NCBI RefSeq assembly: GCF_001684975.1
Contig: NZ_MAYH01000045.1
Span: 248,001-312,000, forward strand
Length of the DNA stretch: 64,000 nt
Source of the DNA: Chryseobacterium artocarpi
GTDB taxonomy: Bacteria; Bacteroidota; Bacteroidia; Flavobacteriales; Weeksellaceae
Direction: 5' to 3'
Numbering within the stretch: position 1 is the stretch's first letter; each line of letters begins with the position of its first letter. Positions 36,583-45,128 of this stretch are shown here, one piece after another. A model generated the notes under the pieces. The model had not been told where the DNA came from and did no database searches. It saw nothing but the letters and a program-made list of their open reading frames with translations. The position numbers and the translations under genes were made by a program.

Positions 36583-36741
36583 GGATTTATGGTCTATACG
36601 ATTTTCGCAAAGATAGTTGTTGTATATAACTTTTAGCTGAAAAAAAGTAAAACATAATATTTATTAATAAGATTTTAAGAATATAAGGCAGTGATTTAAA
36701 CAAATGTTTAATGAATTTTGCATTATTCTAAAACCTTTCAA

Positions 36742-36770
36742 CAAAAAAAGGACTATTAAAAAATAGTCCC
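36742..36770 (-). terminator. Terminator after ribH
   Basis: On the minus strand GGGACTATT and AATAGTCCT arms around TTTT, then TTTTTTGTTG; 26 bases past the ribH stop. Confidence 0.8.
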
Positions 36771-36795
36771 ATATATTGTTAAAGTATATCAAAGG

Positions 36796-37314
36796 TTAAG
36801 AGTGTCCGAAACCGATATTTCCTTTTTTATCAGATAGATTCTTTTTGAAATCAATCATTCTTAAAGCTGTAACTGCTGCTTCCACTCCTTTATTACCAAG
36901 GTCGCCTCCGCTTCTAGCGATAGATTGTTCCTTTGTGTCATCTGTTAATACACAGAAAATAGTAGGAGTATCCGTCATGATGTTACAATCCTTAATACCT
37001 TGTGCTACTGCAGAGCATACATAGTCGAAGTGAGGCGTTTCACCACGGATTACACACCCGATAGAAATTACTGCATCATATTTTCTTTCTTTGCAAAGCT
37101 GCATACTAGCATAGCTCAATTCAAAAGCTCCGGGAACAGGGAAAAGTTTAATGTTTTCAGGTTTTACGCCTTCTTTTTCAAGAATTTCCAAAGCTGCGTC
37201 ACGAAGATTGTACGTTACAAAATCATTCCACTCAGAAAAAACAATGCCGATAGAAAAATCTTCGGCATTAGTTATATGAAGTGGCTTGTAATCGGAAAGA
37301 TTAACTGTTGCCAT
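36796..37314 (-). CDS. ribH: 6,7-dimethyl-8-ribityllumazine synthase
   Basis: 172 residues. Conserved motifs: IGIVFSEWNDFVTYNL, VPGAFELSYASMQL, SIGCVIRGETPHFDYVCSAVAQGI (with the catalytic His of TPHFDYV), FCVLTDDTKEQSIARSGG, NKGVEAAVTALRM. Catalyses the penultimate step of riboflavin synthesis. Follows the TPR-protein gene by 3 bases, so it is in an operon with it. No FMN riboswitch is visible. Confidence 0.96.
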   Translation of the reverse strand: MATVNLSDYKPLHITNAEDFSIGIVFSEWNDFVTYNLRDAALEILEKEGVKPENIKLFPVPGAFELSYASMQLCKERKYDAVISIGCVIRGETPHFDYVCSAVAQGIKDCNIMTDTPTIFCVLTDDTKEQSIARSGGDLGNKGVEAAVTALRMIDFKKNLSDKKGNIGFGHS

Positions 37315-37317
37315 TTT

Positions 37318-38025
37318 TTAATAATATTTAGTCATTTCAATGTAAGAATCAGACATTCCGTTGTCATAATCCTGATATTTCTCGTCAATTGCAGAGAAGT
37401 ATTTTTTAGCTTCTGCATTTTTCTTTAATCCTAATGCTACAATACCTGCTTTTCTTGTGAAGAAATAAGTAGTATATGGATCATCAGATGCAGTAGCTGC
37501 TTTGTCTAATAGAGATAAAGCTTCGTCGTTTTTATTCAATCCTGACTTTGCATCTGCCATAGCACCATATTTCATAGCTACTAACGTTTTGTTGTCTGAA
37601 GAGAATTTATCTAAAAGATCATAAGCTTCCTGGAATTTTCCTTCTTTGAACTTCAATAAACCAGCGTTATAAGCAGATAATTGTCCGATGCTTGTTCCGG
37701 AATACTCATTAGAAGTACCAATGAATCCTGGGTTAGCAGCAGATTTTCCACCTAAAGCTTCTTTTTCTTTATTTTCATTAAGGTTTTTCTGAGCAGCAAG
37801 GAAACTTTTTACAGCTTCAGCATTTTTAGGAGCAACTACAAATTGCTTATATCCAAAGAATCCTAAAACCCCTAAAACTAAAACTCCAAATACAATACCT
37901 AAAGGTTTTGAATATTTTTCAAGAAATCTCTCAGTGTTTAAGGCTTCTCTGTCAAGATCTTTGAAGAACTCAACCGTTTCTTTACCTTCTTGCTCGTTCT
38001 GAGCATTCTTTCCCAATTTTGCCAT
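37318..38025 (-). CDS. Membrane-anchored TPR protein
   Basis: 235 residues. Cytoplasmic N-terminus (~1-40), one membrane helix (~41-63, LGIVFGVLVLGVLGFFGYK), and a periplasmic TPR region (SAYNAGLLKFKEGKFQEAYDLL, AMADAKSGLNKNDEALSLLDKAA, FTRKAGIVALGLKKNAEAKKYFSAI). The shape (short cytosolic helix, anchor, TPRs) is like YfgM of enterobacteria, a SecYEG-linked chaperone partner, but sequence alone does not prove it. Translated with ribH, a common arrangement in Flavobacteriia. Confidence 0.85.
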   Translation of the reverse strand: MAKLGKNAQNEQEGKETVEFFKDLDREALNTERFLEKYSKPLGIVFGVLVLGVLGFFGYKQFVVAPKNAEAVKSFLAAQKNLNENKEKEALGGKSAANPGFIGTSNEYSGTSIGQLSAYNAGLLKFKEGKFQEAYDLLDKFSSDNKTLVAMKYGAMADAKSGLNKNDEALSLLDKAATASDDPYTTYFFTRKAGIVALGLKKNAEAKKYFSAIDEKYQDYDNGMSDSYIEMTKYY

Positions 38026-38136
38026 AAGTTTTTAAAAATTGAATTGCAAATTTAATTGTTTCTTAGAGATTTACAAAATACTTTATAGGTATTATTATTT
38101 AAATCTTGAGAATTTGCTTTTATTTATCATAAAAAA

Positions 38137-38212
38137 GCTTCGACTCTGCTCTGCGTGACATTTCTAAACCTGAAGTTTTTCCAGTAATTGTCATGCTGAG
38201 CGAAGTCGAAGC
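38137..38212. repeat. Imperfect inverted repeat, GCTTCGACTTCGCTCAGCATGACA type
   Basis: Left arm 38137-38160 (GCTTCGACTCTGCTCTGCGT then GACA) and right arm 38189-38212, whose reverse complement is GCTTCGACTTCGCTCAGCAT then GACA, differ at about 5 of 24 positions. The GC content is far above the AT-rich surroundings. This motif family is widespread in intergenic DNA of Bacteroidota as I recall; a mobile or MITE-like origin is inferred. Confidence 0.7.
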
Positions 38213-38231
38213 ATATTATTTATTCTGAATT

Positions 38232-38768
38232 TTAATATTCTAAAATGTGGTAGACTTCTGCACCGAATTTTTTCAGTTTTTCATCTCCTTTCAAGTCTTT
38301 TAAACCAATCAGGAAACTGAATTGAGAAACAGTAGCACCTTGTTTTTCTACTAATTTAGCGGCTGCTTCGGTAGTTCCTCCTGTTGCCAAAAGGTCGTCG
38401 TGAATTAAAACTCTTTGTCCTGGCTTTATCTGCCCTTCACGGGTTTCAATGATAGCGCTTCCATATTCCAAATCATATTTTTCTGAAATAACAGGTGGTG
38501 GAAGTTTTCCTGCTTTTCTGATTAAGATAAAAGGAACTTCTAATGCTACAGCAATAGCAATTCCGAACAGGTAACCACGGCTTTCTATTCCGCATACTGC
38601 ATCTACTTTTCCTTTACTGTTTGCTGCAAGGTCCGCAATTACATCTTCATAAAGTTTAGGATCTAAGAAAATAGGTGAAATATCTTTAAACTGAATCCCG
38701 GGAATGGGAAAGTCTGAGATATTTTCAATTGTTTCTTCTAATTTTCTGATCAGTTCTGGTGAAGCCAT
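38232..38768 (-). CDS. apt: Adenine phosphoribosyltransferase
   Basis: 178 residues. Motifs: FPIPGIQFKDISP, AVCGIESRGYLFGIAIA, VPFILIRKAGKLPPPV and the PRPP loop VLIHDDLLATGGT. Salvages adenine to AMP. Starts directly after (0 bases) the lipoprotein gene stop, so they share a transcript. Confidence 0.95.
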   Translation of the reverse strand: MASPELIRKLEETIENISDFPIPGIQFKDISPIFLDPKLYEDVIADLAANSKGKVDAVCGIESRGYLFGIAIAVALEVPFILIRKAGKLPPPVISEKYDLEYGSAIIETREGQIKPGQRVLIHDDLLATGGTTEAAAKLVEKQGATVSQFSFLIGLKDLKGDEKLKKFGAEVYHILEY

Positions 38769-39974
38769 TTATGGATTGATTTTATAGCTGGAAATTTTCC
38801 AGTCTCCGTTTACATTTTTAAGTCCGAAAGTTACTTTCAGAGAGGTTATTTTCCCACTTTTATCCGTTACGTCGTAAGTAGCATTTACACTTGCTCCATT
38901 AGCATTAGCAGCACTTGTGGTAATGTTTTTTACGCTTACATTTTTTACTGCACCAAAACCAGAGTTAGGATTTGAGAAAGACTCATAGCTTCCCCAGCTT
39001 GGGTTATTGGATGCATCATAAGCTGCTTTTAGGTTTTGAGAACTTACACTGCTTAAGAACTTGCTAACTGTATTTTTAGGATCTGCTGTCGGCTGTTTTG
39101 GAGCAGCAGGAGCCGTAGGTGTTGTGGTACCTGGATCTGTTGTTGTAGATGGAGTAGTGGCGGATGGGTTATTTGGATCTACCACTGCGCTTGGCTGTTG
39201 TACCACAGCTGCTGTATCAGTTTTAGGAACAGCAGGAACTTTCAGAGCTGCAGCGTTTACATCCAATCCGATTTTTGACATTTTGAACGTTTTTGCAGTT
39301 GTTTTTACAGAAACTGTGATGTCGATTTTATTATCTACTACTTTAGATGCCGGAATAGAAGAGAATTTAAGGTTAAATCCTTTAAAGTTGTTATCCTGCA
39401 TTAAGTTTTTGGCTGTAGAAAGTCTTACTCCGTTGCTGAATACTTCCAATGTAGCTTCAAGCCCAGCTCCTGTGAATGATACAGGATTTCCTGCGGCATC
39501 TACAAGTCTAGGTACAATTTGAATAGCGGTAGGCGCACCACTTCCATCATCACCTGTTGGTCTTGTCACAATGCTTAAAGCTCCGGCTTTTACATCATTC
39601 GGATCGCTTTCTTTAGCTTTATCATCCCCGAAGATATTCATTTCACCTAGAGATGGCGGGTCAGTACTTACCCATTCTATACCGTTTTTTTGAGCGACTT
39701 CGTCAGCAAGGGTCATGATCTCAGGAACTTTCTTCCCGTTAATCAGTTTTCCAAGAGCTTTTAACTCATTTACGTCACCGTCAGCCTCTACACCAAATGT
39801 TTTAAGGATATAAAGAGCTTCATTAAACTTAATCTGTTTAATGGTTGGTAGGCTGGAAGTCATATCGTTAATACTTGACTGCAGCGTTTTAGTATTCGTA
39901 GCATCTACATGATCTTTCTTACATGCTGTAAAAAGCAACAGACTGAAAACAAGTAGAAAAGAAAACTTTTTCAT
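38769..39974 (-). CDS. Exported lipoprotein with Pro/Thr linker and NTF2-like C-terminus
   Basis: 401 residues. Lipoprotein signal (MKKFSFLLVFSLLLFTACKK, Cys18). Residues ~30-240 form an unknown domain with strands; residues ~255-305 are a low-complexity Pro/Thr/Ala/Ser linker (PNNPSATTPSTTTDPG); the last ~100 residues (FLSSVSSQNLKAAYDAS, NATYDVTDKSGKITSLKVTFGL, NGDWKISSYKINP) look like the DUF4878/NTF2-like fold used in many lipoproteins. Function unknown; co-transcribed with apt. Confidence 0.78.
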   Translation of the reverse strand: MKKFSFLLVFSLLLFTACKKDHVDATNTKTLQSSINDMTSSLPTIKQIKFNEALYILKTFGVEADGDVNELKALGKLINGKKVPEIMTLADEVAQKNGIEWVSTDPPSLGEMNIFGDDKAKESDPNDVKAGALSIVTRPTGDDGSGAPTAIQIVPRLVDAAGNPVSFTGAGLEATLEVFSNGVRLSTAKNLMQDNNFKGFNLKFSSIPASKVVDNKIDITVSVKTTAKTFKMSKIGLDVNAAALKVPAVPKTDTAAVVQQPSAVVDPNNPSATTPSTTTDPGTTTPTAPAAPKQPTADPKNTVSKFLSSVSSQNLKAAYDASNNPSWGSYESFSNPNSGFGAVKNVSVKNITTSAANANGASVNATYDVTDKSGKITSLKVTFGLKNVNGDWKISSYKINP

Positions 39975-40024
39975 TTTTATTTGGTTTGTTGCAAATTTAG
40001 TAAAACCTTTATTAATAGTTGATT

Positions 40025-41038
40025 TTATTTTTTGTTTTGTTTTTCCTGTAGGTCGTCTTTAAAGAAACTGCTGAAAATAGTCTGCATATTTGGGAATGAA
40101 GCGTCTTGCCAGTATTGCGTTTTATAATTGCTTATTTCCGTATTGAATTTTACACTTTCCATCTTATTTTCATTGCTGAAGCTTATTTCAGTAGTGTAAA
40201 AATTTTCATAGGAAATAACTTGATTATAGTCTTTCTCGCTTTTATGTTTTAGCTTAATAAATTCTATTTCATTAAATTCAAGAAGGTCTTTTAGTGTTTT
40301 CTGAGAATTTTTTTCAAAAGCAATATTTTGAATGCCTCTTAAATCAAAAAAACGGAAGCCAAATAATGCAAATTCTTTTTTCTGAAGATATTCTCCTATA
40401 ACTTCTATTTCATCTTTTGAAGCTCCTTTAAGTTCTTTAATTCTTGTATTCTTCTTTTTAAATTCTTCAAGATTACCTACCTTTTTCAGTTTAGGAGGAT
40501 TCAGTGAATTTCCGTAGTCCCAGCTTGCTGTTTGTTTTTTTTCCTCTTTTGGATCATTCAGTCTGAAAATTCTGTATTGTTCAACATTTGTACTTTTTAA
40601 TTTTTTTGTTTTATTATCAAAAATATAGGTAATGACTCCATCCGCATAACCATTTAATTTGCTGTTGACCGTAACATAAGAATTAAAGTTTCCTTTAATA
40701 AGAATGTATTTTGCCGGTTTATTATTCTTGATCACGACAGTTTCGATTTCCTTTACCTGATCATTGATTTTCATGACAGGCTCAAATTCTGAATATGAAA
40801 GAGTAGCAACCGGAAAATTATTATAGACTAATTGAAATTTCTCTTGGGAGGGTACCAATGTTTGTTTTTCAATTTTACCATCAATATCTGAATAGGCAAG
40901 GATACTTCCATCTCTGCCAAATACTGAAACTTTAGAAAGTGGTTTATTGGTCTTTTCTGATATAAAGGTAATAGTCTGCGCACTCGTAAAGACGGAGATC
41001 AAGCTAAAGATAATGTAGAACAGGTAAATTCTTTTCAT
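40025..41038 (-). CDS. Exported protein with CarboxypepD_reg-like N-terminus
   Basis: 337 residues. Signal peptide MKRIYLFYIIFSLISVFTSAQ, then TITFISEKTNKPLSKVSVFGRDGSILAYSDIDGKI, which fits the small Ig-like carboxypeptidase regulatory domain seen at the start of Bacteroidota surface proteins, then about 230 charged residues (many Lys/Glu/Asn) that I cannot assign. It is too short for a TonB receptor. Alone on the minus strand, 140 bases from the act operon end. Confidence 0.78.
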   Translation of the reverse strand: MKRIYLFYIIFSLISVFTSAQTITFISEKTNKPLSKVSVFGRDGSILAYSDIDGKIEKQTLVPSQEKFQLVYNNFPVATLSYSEFEPVMKINDQVKEIETVVIKNNKPAKYILIKGNFNSYVTVNSKLNGYADGVITYIFDNKTKKLKSTNVEQYRIFRLNDPKEEKKQTASWDYGNSLNPPKLKKVGNLEEFKKKNTRIKELKGASKDEIEVIGEYLQKKEFALFGFRFFDLRGIQNIAFEKNSQKTLKDLLEFNEIEFIKLKHKSEKDYNQVISYENFYTTEISFSNENKMESVKFNTEISNYKTQYWQDASFPNMQTIFSSFFKDDLQEKQNKK

Positions 41039-41116
41039 AGAGGGACTTTATTTTGGTATTAAAGTTTGAGCAGCTTTAATGTAAATGATATAAAGAGCAA
41101 TTATTCACATCACGAC

Positions 41117-41153
41117 ATAAAAAAAGACTGATCGTTTGAACAATCAGTCTTTT
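41117..41153 (-). terminator. Terminator of the act operon
   Basis: AAAGACTGAT and AATCAGTCTTT arms, 9-base loop, then TTTTTTTAT on the minus strand; 26 bases past the actF stop. Confidence 0.8.
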
Positions 41154-41178
41154 AGAGTTTTATTTTGTTACAAGTTCC

Positions 41179-42510
41179 TTAGAAAGGATACTCATAAATT
41201 TCAGATTCGTGTAAGAATGGGTTTCCTGTAGGAATCAGTTTAAGCTTAGTTAACGCTGAAAGTACAGTAAACATAAATAATCCAGCTACGAATAGGATTG
41301 CTCCTAAAACTAGTAAGAATACTTCCGGAGTTTTCCAGTATGGTCCTACTGTTCCTGGCATTACCATGTTGAAGTAGTCTAGGATGTGCCCTAAAATAAC
41401 TACTACAGCCATTGTAGTAACTACTTTGTAGTTTCTCTTGATGCTGCTACTTACTAATACCAATAGTGGTAATAAGAAGTTGATGATCAACATCGGTAAG
41501 AAAGTAGGAGAGTAGTGTTGGAATCTACCGAAGAAGTAGTTAACCTCTTCCGGAACGTTTGCATACCAATAAAGCATGAACTGAGCGAACCATGTATATG
41601 TCCAAAGCATACTTGTAGCGAAAAGGAATACTCCTAAATCGTGTAAGTGGTTATCATTGAACTGTGGTAAGAAACCGTTCTTCTTAAGGTAAACACTTAG
41701 TAAGATGATTACAGCAATACCACTTGATAGGCAGCTAACCATTGAATACCAGATGTACATTGTAGAATACCAGTGAGGGTCAATAGACATCAACCAGTCC
41801 CAAGCCCAAGCAGCAGAAGCAAATCCGAAGAATGCGATATAACCTACCGACCATCTGTAAAGCATTTGATACTCTACTTTAGACTTAGTCTCGTCTACTT
41901 TTTTAGATTGAGCTTTTAATTTCCAAGCGAAGAAAGAAGCACCAATCACATAGATTAGAGTTCTAACTGCATAGAAAGGAATATTTAAAAACTTTTTCTT
42001 TTCGAATAAGATCACGTCAAAGTGTGGATTATCTGGATCTGTTAAAGCTGGATCCATCCAGTGGAATAAGTGTCCGTTATGAGTGATGTTTAAGATCATT
42101 AAGATAACCAGGATTGCACCACCATAAGGGATAAAAGAAGCGATAGCTTCCATTACTCTTGTAATGATAATTGGCCATCCTGCGTGTGCAGCGTGCTGGA
42201 TAGAATAGAAGAATAATACACAGCAGCTTACTCCAAAGAAAAATACAGCTACAAAATGTATTGCTGCTAAAGGCTGGTTATGAACCTGCATTTCTGCGTG
42301 CTCTAGGTGAGCAGCGTGGTCCTGTGGTCCAACCATTTCACTTGAGTGTGTAGGAGCAGTATGACCAGAAGCATGAACAGCTTCCATCATATGTTCTATT
42401 TTCTCAGTAGAAAGTCCTTTATTCATAAAGAAACCAATACCAAACAGAACTAAACCTACAACAAGAAGTATTATAGAAGTTGATTTTAATTTTGGTGAAA
42501 AACTATACAT
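41179..42510 (-). CDS. actF: Alternative complex III membrane subunit ActF
   Basis: 443 residues, about 10 membrane helices, His-rich loops (SGHTAPTHSSEMVGPQDHAAHLEHAEMQVH). ActF is one of the two quinol-side membrane subunits (with ActC) in the complex that passes electrons from menaquinol to cytochrome c or directly to an oxidase. The identification rests on position (sixth gene) and general NrfD-like features (RTLIYVIGASFFAWKLK, WYSTMYIWYSMVSC). It is the last gene before the terminator. Confidence 0.9.
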   Translation of the reverse strand: MYSFSPKLKSTSIILLVVGLVLFGIGFFMNKGLSTEKIEHMMEAVHASGHTAPTHSSEMVGPQDHAAHLEHAEMQVHNQPLAAIHFVAVFFFGVSCCVLFFYSIQHAAHAGWPIIITRVMEAIASFIPYGGAILVILMILNITHNGHLFHWMDPALTDPDNPHFDVILFEKKKFLNIPFYAVRTLIYVIGASFFAWKLKAQSKKVDETKSKVEYQMLYRWSVGYIAFFGFASAAWAWDWLMSIDPHWYSTMYIWYSMVSCLSSGIAVIILLSVYLKKNGFLPQFNDNHLHDLGVFLFATSMLWTYTWFAQFMLYWYANVPEEVNYFFGRFQHYSPTFLPMLIINFLLPLLVLVSSSIKRNYKVVTTMAVVVILGHILDYFNMVMPGTVGPYWKTPEVFLLVLGAILFVAGLFMFTVLSALTKLKLIPTGNPFLHESEIYEYPF

Positions 42511-42518
42511 TTCTTTTC

Positions 42519-43196
42519 TTATTTTTTAGTTTCGGTAGTCGTTTCAGTTGCTGGCGCTGCGGCTGCCGGTGCTGCTGCTCCTTTTTTGAAAGCACTCATC
42601 ACATACATAGCCACTCTCCATCTATCACCAGGGTTTAGCTGTCCAGCATAAGATCCCATCGCGTTTCTACCGTTTGTTAATACATAATGAACAGACCCTA
42701 CAGTAAGCTCTCTGTCAGCATAGTTTGGTACTCCAGAGAATGCTCCCGTTTGTACAATTGGTCCTTGTCCATCACCTCCTGTTCCGTGGCATGCAGCACA
42801 AGTGTGGTCAAACAATACTTTTCCTCTTTCAAGATCCTTAGCTGCGTTAGCTGGGTTCAGAGGAGAAGCTGTTAGTTTTTTAGAAGCATCATACCCTGCG
42901 TTGTACTCGTCAACGTTCTTTGGTTTTAATCCTTCTTCAAAAACACCATCTTTATTCTGAGCAACTGATCCTTCTACTGGAGAAAGACCTGTTGCACCAT
43001 TATTTTTAACAAAAGCAGGAATCTCATTTTCATGATCTGAATACGCATCCTGAGCTTTCATCAATGGATCATAAGCTACCGGAAAATACATGTCCGGGAA
43101 ATATACCAATGGAGTATTCTCCTTTGGTCCGCAAGAGTTAAGTAAAACTGTTGTTAAACCTAAAACTGCTGTAATTCTTAATACATTCTTTTTCAT
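42519..43196 (-). CDS. actE: Alternative complex III mono-haem cytochrome c subunit ActE
   Basis: 225 residues. Lipoprotein-like signal (TTVLLNSCGPK, Cys22). One CxxCH motif (CAACHG) in HTCAACHGTGGDGQGPIVQTG followed by a distal Met candidate in NAMGSYAG. C-terminus is Ala/Pro/Thr-rich (AAPATETTTETKK). ActE gives the complex its terminal haem. Confidence 0.92.
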   Translation of the reverse strand: MKKNVLRITAVLGLTTVLLNSCGPKENTPLVYFPDMYFPVAYDPLMKAQDAYSDHENEIPAFVKNNGATGLSPVEGSVAQNKDGVFEEGLKPKNVDEYNAGYDASKKLTASPLNPANAAKDLERGKVLFDHTCAACHGTGGDGQGPIVQTGAFSGVPNYADRELTVGSVHYVLTNGRNAMGSYAGQLNPGDRWRVAMYVMSAFKKGAAAPAAAAPATETTTETKK

Positions 43197-43197
43197 T

Positions 43198-43719
43198 TTA
43201 AGCGTCTTTAACAGTTATTTCTTCAACTCCAGTTTCAATTAGCAACTGCTTTACAGATTCTACATCTTCAGTTACGAATTCCATCATGAATTTATCATCA
43301 GTAGTTCTTGGATCTGGGTTCTGAGCTGGAGCTCCTGGATACATTTTGTTTCTAACTAAGAAAGTTAAAGACATCATGTGAGCAGCACAGAATACCATTA
43401 ATTCGAACATTGGAACTACGAATGCCGGCATGTTGTGTCCCCAGTCAAAAGCTGGTTTACCACCGATATTCTGAGGCCAGTCGTGGTTCATTACATACCA
43501 AGTCAAAGTAGCACCGATAGTAACCCCATAACAAGCATAGATGAAAGCAGCATCAGAAATTCTAGTTTTCTTTAATCCTAAAGCCTTATCTAGTCCGTGA
43601 ACCGGAAACGGAGTATAAACCTCGTTTATTTTGATTCCTTTATCGTTGAATGCTTTAACGCCGTTCATTAAATCGTCGTCGTCAGCATAAAGTCCGTATA
43701 CAATTTTAGTGGTGCTCAT
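43198..43719 (-). CDS. actD: Alternative complex III subunit ActD (DUF3341)
   Basis: 173 residues from the ATG at 43719, which gives MSTTKIVYGLYADDDDLMNG, the usual DUF3341 start; the earlier ATG at 43746 would add 9 residues. It overlaps the end of actC by 14 bases. Two membrane helices (~65-83 and ~105-125). ActD is a structural subunit. Confidence 0.93.
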   Translation of the reverse strand: MSTTKIVYGLYADDDDLMNGVKAFNDKGIKINEVYTPFPVHGLDKALGLKKTRISDAAFIYACYGVTIGATLTWYVMNHDWPQNIGGKPAFDWGHNMPAFVVPMFELMVFCAAHMMSLTFLVRNKMYPGAPAQNPDPRTTDDKFMMEFVTEDVESVKQLLIETGVEEITVKDA

Positions 43720-45103
43720 CTCCTTCTTTTGCTTTATAAGTTTCACCTGAGATTTTCAAAATCGATTTTAATTCAGCCTGTGCAATTACAGGGAATGTTC
43801 TTGCATATAATAAGAATAATACAGAGAAGAATCCGATTGTTCCTAAGTATACACCCACATCAATGATCGTTGGCTTAAACATTGTCCATGATCCTGGTAA
43901 GTAGTCTCTAGAAAGGTTGATAACGATGATATCAAAACGCTCGAACCACATACCGATGTTGATGATCAAAGCAACGATGAACGTCCAGATAATATTTGTT
44001 CTTAGTCTCTTGAACCAGAATGAAGCTGGAATAACAAGGTTACAGATGATCAATGACCAGAATGCCCACCAGTAAGGTCCTACAGCAGCACCTGGAGAAA
44101 GATATGTAAAGTCTTCAAATCTAGATCCTGAGTACCATCCGATGAAATATTCAGTTGCATAAGCTACAGTTACCATACCACCAGTTAAGATAATTACGAT
44201 GTTCATAATTTCGATATGATACATTGTAATATACTCTTCCAAGTGACAAACTTTTCTTGCTACTAACAATAGAGTCTGTACCATTGCAAATCCTGAGAAG
44301 ATCGCACCTGCAACGAAGTAAGGAGGGTAGATAGTTGAGTGCCATCCTTTAATTACTGAAGTCGCGAAGTCAAAAGATACGGTTGTGTGTACCGAGAATA
44401 CAAGTGGAGTTGCTAAACCTGCAAGAACCAAAGAAAGTTCTTCAAATCTTTGCCAGTGTTTTGCTTTACCACCCCAACCGAATGCAAGGAATGTATAAAT
44501 CTTTTTAGTCCAAGGAGTTTTTGCTCTATCTCTGATCATTGCAAAGTCAGGGATTAGTCCCATGAACCAGAATACAGTTGATACTGAGAAATATGTAGAG
44601 ATCGCAAATACGTCCCAAAGTAGAGGAGAGTTAAAGTTCCCCCAAAGAGAACCGAATTGGTTTGGTAATGGGAATACCCAGTATCCAACCCAAACTCTAC
44701 CCATGTGAATTACAGGGAAAATAGCTGCCTGTACAACCGCAAAGATCGTCATCGCCTCTGCAGATCTGTTTACAGACATTCTCCATCTCTGTCTAAATAA
44801 TAATAATACCGCTGAGATTAGGGTCCCGGCGTGACCGATACCTACCCACCATACGAAGTTGGTAATATCCCAACCCCAGTTAATAGTTCTGTTAAGCCCC
44901 CATGCTCCAATACCTGTCCCGATAGTATAAGCGATACAGCCGAATCCATAGATGAATAGAACTAGTGCAGCATATAATGAGATCCACCATAATTTACCTG
45001 CTCTTTCTTCGATAGGTCGTGCAATATCTTCTGTGATATCGTGATAAGTTTTGTGACCAATAATTAGAGGTTCCCTTATCGGAGCTTCGTAATGTCCTGA
45101 CAT
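43706..45103 (-). CDS. actC: Alternative complex III membrane subunit ActC (NrfD-like)
   Basis: 465 residues, about 10 helices. NrfD signature features: NWGWDITNFVWWVGIGHAGTLISAVLLLFRQRWRMSVNRSAEAMTIFAV near the first helices, and FGWGGKAKHWQRFE mid-protein. Quinol oxidation is thought to happen at this subunit next to ActB. Confidence 0.95.
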   Translation of the reverse strand: MSGHYEAPIREPLIIGHKTYHDITEDIARPIEERAGKLWWISLYAALVLFIYGFGCIAYTIGTGIGAWGLNRTINWGWDITNFVWWVGIGHAGTLISAVLLLFRQRWRMSVNRSAEAMTIFAVVQAAIFPVIHMGRVWVGYWVFPLPNQFGSLWGNFNSPLLWDVFAISTYFSVSTVFWFMGLIPDFAMIRDRAKTPWTKKIYTFLAFGWGGKAKHWQRFEELSLVLAGLATPLVFSVHTTVSFDFATSVIKGWHSTIYPPYFVAGAIFSGFAMVQTLLLVARKVCHLEEYITMYHIEIMNIVIILTGGMVTVAYATEYFIGWYSGSRFEDFTYLSPGAAVGPYWWAFWSLIICNLVIPASFWFKRLRTNIIWTFIVALIINIGMWFERFDIIVINLSRDYLPGSWTMFKPTIIDVGVYLGTIGFFSVLFLLYARTFPVIAQAELKSILKISGETYKAKEGDEHH

Positions 45104-45128
45104 TTTTTACCTATTTATTATTTAAACT

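Noticed and set aside
36796..37314. FMN riboswitch before ribH
   Set aside because: ribH follows the TPR gene by 3 bases, and no conserved RFN element is visible upstream of that gene.
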